64,000 nucleotides of DNA from Nocardioidaceae bacterium (GTDB lineage: Bacteria > Actinomycetota > Actinomycetes > Propionibacteriales > Nocardioidaceae): NCBI GenBank assembly GCA_017744365.1, contig JAGIBL010000001.1:707416-771415 (forward strand), written 5' to 3'. The notes below the pieces were generated by a model that saw only the letters and a list, made by a program, of their open reading frames with translations, ran no database searches and had not been told where the DNA came from. The translations under genes were made by a program, and so were the position numbers. Shown one piece after another: positions 44,583 to 52,655 of the stretch (within the stretch, counting starts at the first letter, position 1; every line of letters starts with the position of its first letter).

Positions 44583-45304
44583 TGCGCACCGCGACGGGGC
44601 CCGCTCTTCGTCTCGCCTGTCTCGACGCGGAGGCCCCGCCGCTGTTCTCGCTCTGGTCCGAGGAGCACGGACGCACCGGGTTCGAGCCGGCCGTCGCCGA
44701 GCTGGTCGGTGCCGAGCTCGGACGCCCGGTGGAGTGGGTCCGGGTGCCGTGGACCGCGATGATCCCGGCCGTCCAGGAGGGCCGGGCCGACGCGGTGCTC
44801 TGCGGGCAGGGGATCACGCCGGCGCGCCAGGAGCAGGTCGACTTCACCCGCCCGTACGCGGTCTTCCACGAGAGCGTGCTGGTCCGGCGGGGCTCGGGCC
44901 TTCGTAGCGCCGAGGATCTGACGGGTCGGCGGGTGGCGGCCATCGAGAACAGCACCAACATGGCGCTGGCCTCGACGTTCGCCGGAGCGGTCACCGTCGG
45001 GTTCGGGTCCAGCGGCTCCGACGACGTGTACGGCGAGATGCTGGCCGCCCTGGAGTCCGGCGAGGTCGACGCCGTGGTCGACGACGACGTGGTCTTCGTG
45101 CCCCTCGGGGAGAACGATCCGCGCTTCGAGGTCTCCTTCACCGTGCGCACCGGGAACCGCTGGGGGATCGGGGTCGCGAAGGACCGGCCGGGGCTGCTCA
45201 CCTCGCTCGACCTGGCCCTGGCTCGGGTGATCGCCGACGGCCGGCACCGCAAGGTCTGGGAGCACTGGCTGCCCACGCTCGAGCATCCCTTCGAGGGGGC
45301 GTGA
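44582..45304 (+). CDS. SBP3-family solute-binding protein lacking a signal peptide
   Basis: A 240-residue polar-amino-acid-type binding protein: RLACLDAEAPPLFSLW, then EWVRVPWTAMIPAVQEGRADAVLCGQGITPARQEQVDFTRPYAVFHES, the SBP_bac_3 core. The start is ATG 44582 (overlapping the ligase stop). Before the fold there are only about ten residues, with no hydrophobic signal or lipobox. No ABC permease is nearby. It may therefore be a cytoplasmic ligand-binding or chaperone protein for the amine or its glutamyl derivative. A missed upstream start is unlikely because the ligase gene occupies that region. Confidence 0.75.
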   Translation: MRTATGPALRLACLDAEAPPLFSLWSEEHGRTGFEPAVAELVGAELGRPVEWVRVPWTAMIPAVQEGRADAVLCGQGITPARQEQVDFTRPYAVFHESVLVRRGSGLRSAEDLTGRRVAAIENSTNMALASTFAGAVTVGFGSSGSDDVYGEMLAALESGEVDAVVDDDVVFVPLGENDPRFEVSFTVRTGNRWGIGVAKDRPGLLTSLDLALARVIADGRHRKVWEHWLPTLEHPFEGA

Positions 45305-46014
45305 TGCGGCCGCTCGTCGCCGTGCTCGGCCGCCGGGCCACCTCGGTTCCGATCCTGCGGTTCAGCGCCACCCTGGCCGCCGAGGCGATCTGCGAGGCGG
45401 TCTTCGCCGCCGGAGGCGAGCCGCTGGTGCTGCACGGGCCCGCTGCCGATCCCACTGCGGGGCTGGCCGACCGGCTGGCCCGCTTCGACGGCGTGCTGCT
45501 GCCCGGCGGTGCGGACCTCGGCCCGGCCCGCTACGGCGCCGACCCGCTCCCGGAGACCACCGACGTCGTCGACTTCCAGGACGACCTCGACCTGGCCGCG
45601 GTGCACGCGGTGCTCGCTGCCGACCTGCCCACGCTGGCGATCTGCCGGGGGATGCAGGTGCTCAATGTCGCCCTCGGCGGCACCCTGCACCAGCACCTGC
45701 CCGAGACGACCGTGCCGCACCGCGATGCCGTGCACGACGTGACCGTGGTGCCGGGGACCAGGCTGCACGCGGTCCTCGGCACCGAGCGCGTCGACGTCTC
45801 CTCGTACCACCACCAGGCCCTCGACCGGCTCGCCGCGGAGCTCGCGGTCACCGCCGTCGCCGCCGACGGTGTGGTCGAGGCCGTCGAGCACCGGACCGCG
45901 GACGTGCTCGCGGTGCAGTGGCACCCCGAGGACCGGCACGCGTCGGTGGCCTCCGACGCCGCGCTCTTCACCGACCTGGTCGAGCGTGCCGAGAAGAGGA
46001 GGGCGTCGCGATGA
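45304..46014 (+). CDS. class I GATase, gamma-glutamyl-amine hydrolase (PuuD-like) 1
   Basis: A 236-residue glutamine-amidotransferase-like hydrolase. The nucleophile elbow AICRGMQVLN carries the Cys, YHHQAL is the middle motif, and VQWHPED supplies His and Glu of the triad. PuuD enzymes cleave the gamma-glutamyl bond of gamma-glutamyl-GABA. The ATG at 45304 is used; a GTG one codon upstream is possible. Its stop overlaps the second GATase. It should release the glutamyl tag added by the ligase at 43197. Confidence 0.82.
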   Translation: MRPLVAVLGRRATSVPILRFSATLAAEAICEAVFAAGGEPLVLHGPAADPTAGLADRLARFDGVLLPGGADLGPARYGADPLPETTDVVDFQDDLDLAAVHAVLAADLPTLAICRGMQVLNVALGGTLHQHLPETTVPHRDAVHDVTVVPGTRLHAVLGTERVDVSSYHHQALDRLAAELAVTAVAADGVVEAVEHRTADVLAVQWHPEDRHASVASDAALFTDLVERAEKRRASR

Positions 46015-46799
46015 GCGAGGTCACGGTCGACGAGGTGGCGACGCCTCAGCCGGCCGATCCGGTCGCGCACGTCGCGGTGCTGGTCTCGCTGAACTTCCCG
46101 GACCTCACCGAGCCGGTCGCCGCGCTGGTGCGCCGCTTCACCCGCGTCGCCCTGGAGACGCTGACCGGGCTGGGCGCGTCGTACGAGCTGCTGGACACCT
46201 CGGACCCGCTGCCGGACCCGGCACGGGCGGCGCGCTGCGACGGGCTGCTGCTGCTCGGCGGCGGCGACGTCGACGGCGCCTGCTACGGCGCACCGGCCGG
46301 CGACGTGCCGCACTCGTACGGCGTCGACCCGCGCGCGGACGCCGACGCGCTGGCCGCCATCGCCGCCGCCGAGGAGGCCGGCCGGCCGGTCCTGGGCATC
46401 TGCCGGGGCAGCCAGCTGCTCAACGTGCACCGCGGCGGCACGCTCCTCGCCGACATCCCGGACTTCTCGCTGCACCGTGGCGGCGACGGCGAGCCGATGT
46501 TCCTCGACGAGAAGATCGGCATCGTCCCCGGCACCCGGCTGCACGCCCTGCTCGGCACCGGCACCGTCGTCGGCCGGTCCGGGCACCACCAGGCCGTCGA
46601 CCGGATCGGCGAGGGGCTGCGTCTCGCCGCGGTCGCCCAGGACGGCATCGTCGAGGGCATCGAGGACCCCGACCGCTGGCTCGTCGGCGTCCAGTGGCAT
46701 CCCGAGGACGACGACGGTCCCGAGACGGACCGTCTCGCCCTGTTCCGCGGCTTCGTCGAGGCCTGCACGTCCACCACCACCTCAGGAGGAAAAGCATGA
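46011..46799 (+). CDS. class I GATase, gamma-glutamyl-amine hydrolase (PuuD-like) 2
   Basis: A 262-residue paralogue of the preceding protein with its own complete triad: Cys in GICRGSQLLN, and His/Glu in VQWHPEDD, with GHHQAV as middle motif. Identity to the first copy is modest outside the motifs, so it is an old duplication or a separate recruit rather than a recent tandem repeat. An extra 20-residue N-terminus (SEVTVDEVATPQPADPVA) precedes the fold. Two hydrolases may serve two glutamylated intermediates. AGGAGG within its 3' end serves the next gene. Confidence 0.82.
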   Translation: MSEVTVDEVATPQPADPVAHVAVLVSLNFPDLTEPVAALVRRFTRVALETLTGLGASYELLDTSDPLPDPARAARCDGLLLLGGGDVDGACYGAPAGDVPHSYGVDPRADADALAAIAAAEEAGRPVLGICRGSQLLNVHRGGTLLADIPDFSLHRGGDGEPMFLDEKIGIVPGTRLHALLGTGTVVGRSGHHQAVDRIGEGLRLAAVAQDGIVEGIEDPDRWLVGVQWHPEDDDGPETDRLALFRGFVEACTSTTTSGGKA

Positions 46800-48139
46800 C
46801 CGAGTACGCCGTCACCGACCCCCGTACCGGCGAGGTCGTCCGGACCTACCCGACCGCGACCGACGCCGAGATCGCCACCGCGCTCAAGCAGGTGACCGCC
46901 GCGTCGCGCACCTGGGGCCGGCGCACCGAGGTGGCCGAGCGCGCCAAGCTGCTGCTGCGGGTGGCCGAGCTGCACGAGGAGCGCGCCGGCGAGCTCGCTG
47001 ACCTGATCGTGGAGGAGATGGGCAAGCCGCGCGAAGAGGCCGTCGGCGAGGTCGAGTTCAGCGCGGCCATCTACCGCTACTACGCCGAGAACGCCGAGGC
47101 GTTCCTGGCCGACGAGCCGATCGACCCGGCCGGCGGGGGTGGCACGGCGGTGATCCGGCGAGCGCCGTACGGGGTGCTGCTCGGGATCATGCCGTGGAAC
47201 TTCCCCTGCTACCAGGTGGCCCGCTTCGCCGCCCCGAACCTCGCCACCGGCAACACCGTGCTGCTCAAGCACGCGCCGCAGTGCCCGTCCTCGGCCGCGG
47301 CCTTCGAGCAGATCTTCCTCGACGCCGGCTTCCCCCAGGGCGCCTACGTGAACGTGTACGCGACCGAGGAGCAGGTGGCCACGATGATCGCGGACCCGCG
47401 CGTCCACGGCGTCTCGCTGACCGGCTCGGAGCGGGCCGGCGCCGCGGTCGCCGAGCTGGCCGGCCGGCACCTGAAGAAGGTGGTCCTCGAGCTCGGCGGC
47501 TCCGACCCGTTCCTGGTGCTCGGCAGCAGCGACCTGGACGCCACCGTGCGGGCCGCGGTCGAGGCGCGCCTGGGCAACACCGGCCAGGCCTGCAACGCCG
47601 GCAAGCGGTTCATCGTCGTCGACGAGCTGCACGACGAGTTCGTCGCTCGCTTCCGGGACGCGCTGCTGTCCGCCGACGTCACCGCACCGCTCTCCTCGCA
47701 GCGAGCCGCCGACGTGCTGGCCGCTCAGGTCGACCGGGCGGTGGCGCAGGGCGCCGAGCTGCACACCGCGGGGGAGCGGCACGGGGCGTTCTTCCCGGCC
47801 GGCCTGCTCACCGGGGTGAGCGCCGGCCAGGACGTTTACCGCGAGGAGCTCTTCGGTCCGGTGGCGATGGTGTTCCGGGCCGGCTCCGAGGACGAGGCGG
47901 TCGAGCTCGCCAACGACACGCCGTACGGCCTGGGCTCCTACGTCTTCACCGACGACGCCGAGCAGGCCCAGCGCGTCGCCGACCGGCTCGAGGTCGGCAT
48001 GGTCTTCGTCAACTGCGTCAACGCCGACGGCGTGGAGCTTCCCTTCGGCGGCGTGAAGCGCTCCGGGGTGGGTCGTGAGCTGGGCCGGTACGGCATCGAG
48101 GAGTTCGTCAACAAGAAGCTGATCCGCACCGCCGGCTGA
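46796..48139 (+). CDS. NAD(P)+-dependent aldehyde dehydrogenase (succinate-semialdehyde type)
   Basis: A 447-residue ALDH. MPWNFPCYQVARFAAPNLATGNTVLLKHA is the cofactor region, VLELGGSDPFLVL carries the catalytic Glu, NTGQACNAGKRF the Cys, and EELFGPVAMVF the late motif. It resembles succinate-semialdehyde dehydrogenase GabD-1 in length. It would oxidise the aldehyde made after P450 hydroxylation or glutamyl-aminoaldehyde formation. AGGAGG is 7 bp upstream of the ATG. Its final Ala-Gly-stop codons form one arm of a hairpin shared with the convergent TetR gene. Confidence 0.87.
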   Translation: MTEYAVTDPRTGEVVRTYPTATDAEIATALKQVTAASRTWGRRTEVAERAKLLLRVAELHEERAGELADLIVEEMGKPREEAVGEVEFSAAIYRYYAENAEAFLADEPIDPAGGGGTAVIRRAPYGVLLGIMPWNFPCYQVARFAAPNLATGNTVLLKHAPQCPSSAAAFEQIFLDAGFPQGAYVNVYATEEQVATMIADPRVHGVSLTGSERAGAAVAELAGRHLKKVVLELGGSDPFLVLGSSDLDATVRAAVEARLGNTGQACNAGKRFIVVDELHDEFVARFRDALLSADVTAPLSSQRAADVLAAQVDRAVAQGAELHTAGERHGAFFPAGLLTGVSAGQDVYREELFGPVAMVFRAGSEDEAVELANDTPYGLGSYVFTDDAEQAQRVADRLEVGMVFVNCVNADGVELPFGGVKRSGVGRELGRYGIEEFVNKKLIRTAG

Positions 48140-48152
48140 GGAGTCAGCCGGC
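48131..48152. terminator. hairpin formed by the stop codons of convergent genes
   Basis: GCCGGCTGA (48131-48139) and TCAGCCGGC (48144-48152) are perfect 9-bp arms around GGAG. Each arm holds the last two codons and stop of one gene (ALDH on plus, TetR on minus). There is no T-run, so termination strength is uncertain, but the position is right for a bidirectional terminator. Confidence 0.5.
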
Positions 48153-48740
48153 GCCGACGATCCGCAGCGCCATCTCGGCGTACCGGGCGCCGATGTCCTG
48201 GGGGCTCCAGCTGCCGTCGTCGCGGTACCAGCGGGCGATGTCGATGCCCAGGGAGAGCAGCGCCACTCCTGCCATGCGCGGATCCGGGGTGTCGAAGGCG
48301 CCGGTGGCCAGACCGCGCTCGACCACGTCGCCCAGCGCCCGGTCGATCCGCTGGCGGATCGCCCGGATCTCGGCGAAGTGCTCGGGGGAGAGGGCGGCGA
48401 GCTCGTAGTTCACGATCCGCGCGCCGGTGTGGGTGACGGCGTGGTCGGCGGCGAAGTCGTGCACGAGCCGGCGCAGTGCCTCGACCGGGTCCTCCGACGA
48501 GGCGGCCGCGGCCTCGACCAGGGCCAGGGTGCGCTCGTGGCCGGTCCGGGAGATCAGGTAGAGCAGCTCTTCCTTGGACTTGTGGTGCACGTAGAGGGCG
48601 GCCGGGCTCATCCCGGCCAGGGTCGCGATGTCGCGCGTGGTGGTGCCGTGGAAGCCCTTCTCGGCGAACGCGCCGGTGGCCGCCTCGAGCAGCCGGGCGC
48701 GGGTCGCGTCGGCACGCGAGACATCGGTCGTGCCGCTCAT
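48144..48740 (-). CDS. TetR-family regulator
   Basis: A 198-residue TetR protein: HTH in GFHGTTTRDIATLAGMSPAALYVHHKSKEELL, then a TetR_C domain ending GIDIARWYRDDGSWSPQDIGARYAEMALRIVG, which is the C-terminal pattern seen in KstR2- and fatty-acid-type TetR repressors. The ATG has GGAAGGAG 7 bp upstream. It is divergent from the thiolase operon, and the palindrome at 48856 between them is its probable operator. It likely represses the beta-oxidation genes at 48883-57561. Confidence 0.85.
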   Translation of the reverse strand: MSGTTDVSRADATRARLLEAATGAFAEKGFHGTTTRDIATLAGMSPAALYVHHKSKEELLYLISRTGHERTLALVEAAAASSEDPVEALRRLVHDFAADHAVTHTGARIVNYELAALSPEHFAEIRAIRQRIDRALGDVVERGLATGAFDTPDPRMAGVALLSLGIDIARWYRDDGSWSPQDIGARYAEMALRIVGAG

Positions 48741-48797
48741 CGCTGCTCCTTCCACCGGCTTCCCCCGGGGTTTCGGCCGGCCTGGTGAGACCTGGGT

Positions 48798-48867
48798 TAC
48801 AAGCACCGCTCTGCTCTTGACGACGCGTCGTGCTTGTAGGACCTTACTCGCTAAGTAAGCGCTTAGT
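48798..48867. promoter_or_regulatory. divergent control region of tetR and the thiolase operon
   Basis: The region contains TACAAGCAC (48798-48806) and GTGCTTGTA (48830-48838) as a perfect 9-bp inverted repeat. It also has TTGACG (48817-48822) as a possible -35, and TAAGCGCTTA (48856-48865) as a 10-bp palindrome 18 bp before the thiolase start. The last is a typical TetR operator position. AGGAG precedes the thiolase ATG. Confidence 0.55.
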
Positions 48868-48882
48868 CACATAGGAGTCCCG

Positions 48883-50100
48883 ATGCCCGAAGCCGTCATC
48901 GTCGCCACCGCCCGCTCACCGATCGGCCGCGCCGGCAAGGGCTCGCTGAAGGAGATGCGCCCGGACGAGCTCGCCACCCAGATGGTGCGCGCCGCGCTGG
49001 ACAGGGTGCCGGGCCTGGACCCGCGTGAGGTCACCGACCTGATCCTGGGTTGCGGCCAGCCGGCCGGCGAGGGCGGCAACAACCTGGGCCGCGCGGTCGC
49101 CGTGCTCGCTGGGATGGACCACCTGCCCGGCGTCACCGTGAACCGGTACTGCTCCAGCAGCCTGCAGACCACCCGGATGGCCTTCCACGCGATCAAGGCC
49201 GGTGAGGGCGACGCGTTCATCTCGGCCGGCGTGGAGACGGTGAGCCGGTTCTTCCACGGCATGGCCGACAACGCCGAGGGCCAGAACCCGGCCTTCGCCG
49301 AGGCGCTCGCGCGGACCGAGAAGCGCGCCGGCGGTGGCGCCGAGACGTGGACGGATCCCCGCGAGGCCGGCGACCTGCCCGACCTCTACATCGCGATGGG
49401 CCAGACCGCCGAGAACGTCGCCCAGGTGCTCGGCATGTCGCGCCAGGAGCAGGACGAGTTCGGCGTGCGCAGCCAGAACCTCGCCGTCCAGCGGATCGAG
49501 GAGGGCTTCTGGGCCCGCGAGATCACCCCGGTGACCCTGCCCGACGGCACCGTGGTCTCCGCCGACGACGGCCCCCGCCCGGGCACCACGCTGGAGGGCG
49601 TCAGCCAGCTCAAGCCGGTCTTCCGCCCCGACGGCACCGTGACCGCCGGCAATGCCTGCCCGCTCAACGACGGCGCCGCCGCGGTCGTGGTCATGAGCGA
49701 CACCCGGGCCAAGGAGCTCGGCCTGACCCCGCTGGCCCGGATCGTCTCCACCGCGGTCACCGCGCTGTCCCCGGAGATCATGGGGCTCGGTCCCGTCGAG
49801 GCGATCCCGGCCGCGCTGCGGCACGCCGGCATGACGCTGGACGACATCGACCTGTTCGAGATCAACGAGGCGTTCGCGGTCCAGTCGCTGGGCTCGGCCC
49901 AGCAGCTCGGCATCGGTCTCGACAAGCTCAACGTCAACGGCGGCGCCATCGCGGTCGGGCACCCGTTCGGCATGACCGGTGCCCGGATCACCGCGACGCT
50001 GATCAACTCGCTGCAGTGGCACGACAAGCAGTTCGGCGTCGAGTCGATGTGCGTCGGCGGCGGTCAGGGCATGGCGATGGTGCTGGAGCGGCTCGCGTGA
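48883..50100 (+). CDS. acetyl-CoA C-acyltransferase (thiolase)
   Basis: A 405-residue type II thiolase. The nucleophile Cys is in NRYCSSSLQT, the second-site His in GGAIAVGHPFG, and the last Cys in SMCVGGGQGMAM; EINEAFAVQSL is also present. This set supports 3-ketoacyl-CoA cleavage. It is the first gene of a nine-gene beta-oxidation-like operon and follows a TetR operator. The exact acyl chain is unknown; it is not a close match to the sterol thiolase FadA5 by the motifs I can see. Confidence 0.9.
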   Translation: MPEAVIVATARSPIGRAGKGSLKEMRPDELATQMVRAALDRVPGLDPREVTDLILGCGQPAGEGGNNLGRAVAVLAGMDHLPGVTVNRYCSSSLQTTRMAFHAIKAGEGDAFISAGVETVSRFFHGMADNAEGQNPAFAEALARTEKRAGGGAETWTDPREAGDLPDLYIAMGQTAENVAQVLGMSRQEQDEFGVRSQNLAVQRIEEGFWAREITPVTLPDGTVVSADDGPRPGTTLEGVSQLKPVFRPDGTVTAGNACPLNDGAAAVVVMSDTRAKELGLTPLARIVSTAVTALSPEIMGLGPVEAIPAALRHAGMTLDDIDLFEINEAFAVQSLGSAQQLGIGLDKLNVNGGAIAVGHPFGMTGARITATLINSLQWHDKQFGVESMCVGGGQGMAMVLERLA

Positions 50101-50894
50101 CGGGCCGGTTCGAGGGCCGGTTCGACGGCCGGTTCGACGGCCGGTTCGACGGTCGGACCGCGATCGTCACCGGCGCCAGCCGCGGCATCGGGCTGGGCAT
50201 CGCCGAGCGCATCGTCTCCGAGGGCGGCCGGGTGGTCATCACCGCCCGCAAGAAGGACAGCCTCGACGCGGCGGTCGAGCAGCTCGGTGGTCCGACGTAC
50301 GCGCTCGGCGTGGCCGGCCGGGCCGACGACCCCGAGCACCAGGACGACGTGATCCGGCAGGCACTGTGGACCTTCGGCAGCATCGACCACCTGGTCAACA
50401 ACACCGGCATCAACCCGACGTACGGGCCGATGGTGGAGCTCGACCTCGATGCCGCCCGCAAGACCTTCGAGGTCAACTGCCTGGCCGCGATCGCCTGGGT
50501 GCAGAAGGTGCACGCCGCGTGGATGGGCGAGCACGGCGGCGCGGTGGTGAACCTGTCCTCGGTCTCCAGCATCAAGCCGGCCCGCAACATCGGCTTCTAC
50601 GGTGCCACCAAGGCGATGCTCAACTCGATCACCGAGCTGCTGGCCGTCGAGCTCGCCCCGGGCATCCGGGTCAACGGCGTCGCGCCCGCGGTGGTGAAGA
50701 CCAGGTTCGCCGCGGCGCTCTACGAGGGCCGGGAGGCCGAGGTCGTGCAGGACTACCCGCTCGGCCGGCTCGGTGTGCCCGAGGACATCGGCAGCGTGGT
50801 CGCGTTCCTGCTCTCCGAGGACGCCGGCTGGGTCACCGGGCAGACGATCGTGATCGACGGTGGCGCGACGCTGGCCTCGGGCGTGGCGGAGTGA
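50097..50894 (+). CDS. SDR with a repetitive N-terminus
   Basis: A 265-residue classical SDR: TAIVTGASRGIGLGIAERIV, NNTGINP, Ser in NLSSVSSIKP, Tyr/Lys in YGATKAMLN and the C-terminal DGGATLASG. Before the fold lies GRFEGRFDGRFDGRFDGR, encoded by a 12-bp unit repeated four times. The GTG start overlaps the thiolase stop. The repeat lengthens the usual D-G-R-x-A-I-V-T-G entry by three extra copies and probably has no catalytic effect. A 3-hydroxyacyl-CoA dehydrogenase role would fit the operon. Confidence 0.82.
   Translation: MTGRFEGRFDGRFDGRFDGRTAIVTGASRGIGLGIAERIVSEGGRVVITARKKDSLDAAVEQLGGPTYALGVAGRADDPEHQDDVIRQALWTFGSIDHLVNNTGINPTYGPMVELDLDAARKTFEVNCLAAIAWVQKVHAAWMGEHGGAVVNLSSVSSIKPARNIGFYGATKAMLNSITELLAVELAPGIRVNGVAPAVVKTRFAAALYEGREAEVVQDYPLGRLGVPEDIGSVVAFLLSEDAGWVTGQTIVIDGGATLASGVAE
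50103..50150 (+). repeat. four tandem 12-bp repeats in SDR 5' end
   Basis: Unit GGCCGGTTCGAC occurs at 50103, 50115, 50127 and 50139; the first copy ends in G instead of C. Each unit encodes Gly-Arg-Phe-Asp/Glu in frame. A fifth partial unit (GGTCGG) continues into the SDR. In-frame copy-number change would not break the gene. Confidence 0.95.
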
Positions 50895-50896
50895 GC

Positions 50897-51880
50897 ATGC
50901 GCGCCTGGCAGGTCACCCGGCTCGGTGAGCCGAAGGACGCGCTCGAGCTGGTCGAGGTCGACGAGCCGCGCCCGGGCCCGGGCCAGCTGCTCGTCCGGGT
51001 GCGCGCCTCGGCGGCCAACTTCCCCGACGTGCTCATGTGCCGCGGGCTCTACCAGGTCAGGCCCGAGCTGCCGTTCACGCCGGGGGTGGAGCTGTGCGGC
51101 GAGGTGCTCGCCCTCGGCGCGGGCGTCACCGGCTTCGAGGTCGGCCAGCGCGTGCTGGGCGGCTCGGTCCTCCCGTACGGCGGCTTCGCGGAGCTCGCCC
51201 TGATGGACCAGGGGACCACCTTCGGCGTGCCCGACGACCTCGACGACGCCGAGGCCGCCTCGCTCTACATCGGCTACCAGACCGGCTGGTTCGGCCTGCA
51301 CCGCCGGGCGCACCTGCGGGCCGGCGAGACCCTGCTCGTGCACGCCGCGGCCGGCGGCGTCGGCAGTGCCGCGGTCCAGCTGGGCAAGGCGATCGGCGCC
51401 CGGGTGATCGGCGTGGTGGGCGGCGAGGAGAAGGCCGCCCATGCCCGCGAGCTCGGCGCCGACGTGGTCGTCGACCGGCACCGCGAGGACTTCGTCGAGG
51501 TGGTCAAGGCCGAGACCGGCGGCCGGGGCGCCGACGTGGTCTACGACCCGGTCGGTGGCGAGACCTACCAGCGCTCGACCAAGTGCGTCGCGTTCGAGGG
51601 CCGCATCCTCGTGGTCGGGTTCGCCGGCGGCGAGATCCAGTCGGCCGCGCTCAACCACGCGCTGGTGAAGAACTACTCGATCCTCGGGCTGCACTGGGGG
51701 CTCTACCAGCAGTGCGACCCCGAGGCGGTGGCCGCGTGCCACCGCGACCTGACCGCGCTGGCCGCGCGCGGCGCCGTCCGGCCGCTCATCAGCGAGCGGT
51801 TGCCGCTCGAGGAGCTGGCCGACGGCGTGCAGCGCCTGGCCGACGGCGTCACCGTGGGCCGCGTGGTCCACGTCCGATGA
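50897..51880 (+). CDS. zinc-free MDR, NADPH:quinone oxidoreductase-like
   Basis: A 327-residue medium-chain reductase. ASAANFPDVLMCRGLYQ lacks the catalytic zinc ligands, and the nucleotide site is VHAAAGGVGSAAVQLGKAIGARVIG, followed by FEGRILVVGFAGG. This is the quinone-oxidoreductase/enoyl-reductase group. A GTG six bases upstream overlaps the previous stop and is an alternative start. It could reduce an enoyl-CoA or quinone produced in the same operon. Confidence 0.85.
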   Translation: MRAWQVTRLGEPKDALELVEVDEPRPGPGQLLVRVRASAANFPDVLMCRGLYQVRPELPFTPGVELCGEVLALGAGVTGFEVGQRVLGGSVLPYGGFAELALMDQGTTFGVPDDLDDAEAASLYIGYQTGWFGLHRRAHLRAGETLLVHAAAGGVGSAAVQLGKAIGARVIGVVGGEEKAAHARELGADVVVDRHREDFVEVVKAETGGRGADVVYDPVGGETYQRSTKCVAFEGRILVVGFAGGEIQSAALNHALVKNYSILGLHWGLYQQCDPEAVAACHRDLTALAARGAVRPLISERLPLEELADGVQRLADGVTVGRVVHVR

Positions 51881-51902
51881 AGCACCGACGAGGAGTCACC
51901 CC

Positions 51903-52655
51903 ATGAACGCACGTACTGCCATCGTCACCGGGGCCGCGCGCGGCATCGGTGCCGGCGTCGCCCGACGCCTCGCCGCGGACGGCTTCGCGGTCGCCGTCCT
52001 CGACCTCGACGAGGCCGGCTGCAAGGGCGTTGTCGACGAGATCGTCACCGAGGGCGGCCGCGCACTGGCCGTCGGCGTGGACGTCGCCGAGGAGGACGCC
52101 GTCACCGCCGCCGTCGAGCGCATCGCCGCCGAGCTCGGCAAGCCGACCGTGCTGGTCAACAACGCCGGGATCATTCGGGACAACCTGCTGTTCAAGATGT
52201 CGGTGGACGACTGGGACGCGGTGATGAGCGTGCACCTGCGCGGCTCGTTCCTGCTGGCCCGCGCCACCCAGGGCTCCATGATCGAGGCCGGCTGGGGCCG
52301 GATCGTGAACCTGTCCAGCACCTCGGCGCTCGGCAACCGCGGCCAGGCCAACTACGCCGCCGCCAAGGCCGGCGTCCAGGGCTTCACCAAGACGCTGGCC
52401 CTGGAGCTGGGCCGGTACGGCGTCACCGCGAACGCCATCGCGCCCGGGTTCATCGAGACCGAGATGACCGCGGCGACCGCCGAGCGGATCGGGCTTGGCT
52501 TCGACGAGTTCAAGACGATGGCCGCGAAGGAGATCCCGGTCGCCCGCACCGGCACCCCGGACGACATCGCGCACGCGGTCTCGTTCTTCGTCAGCGAGGG
52601 CGCCGGGTTCGTCTCCGGCCAGGTCCTCTACGTGGCGGGAGGCCCGAAGGCATGA
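51903..52655 (+). CDS. FabG-like SDR (3-oxoacyl reductase / 3-hydroxyacyl-CoA dehydrogenase)
   Basis: A 250-residue SDR: TAIVTGAARGIGAGVARRLAADG, NNAGIIRDNLLFKMS, Ser in NLSSTSALGN, Tyr/Lys in YAAAKAGVQGF and VNAI-type ANAIAPGFIETEMT. This close FabG pattern, together with the MaoC hydratase directly after it (ATGA overlap), supports a hydration-dehydrogenation pair on CoA esters. GAGGAG precedes the ATG. Confidence 0.87.
   Translation: MNARTAIVTGAARGIGAGVARRLAADGFAVAVLDLDEAGCKGVVDEIVTEGGRALAVGVDVAEEDAVTAAVERIAAELGKPTVLVNNAGIIRDNLLFKMSVDDWDAVMSVHLRGSFLLARATQGSMIEAGWGRIVNLSSTSALGNRGQANYAAAKAGVQGFTKTLALELGRYGVTANAIAPGFIETEMTAATAERIGLGFDEFKTMAAKEIPVARTGTPDDIAHAVSFFVSEGAGFVSGQVLYVAGGPKA

Noticed and set aside
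48144..48740. TetR gene as KstR2
   Set aside because: Its C-terminus resembles KstR2-type repressors, but no KstR2 box (AnCAAGnnCTTGnT) is present and the neighbouring genes are not the ring C/D catabolic set.
48820..48831. 12-bp palindrome ACGACGCGTCGT in the tetR-thiolase gap
   Set aside because: Very G+C-rich self-complementary strings arise easily at this base composition; TAAGCGCTTA closer to the start is a better operator.
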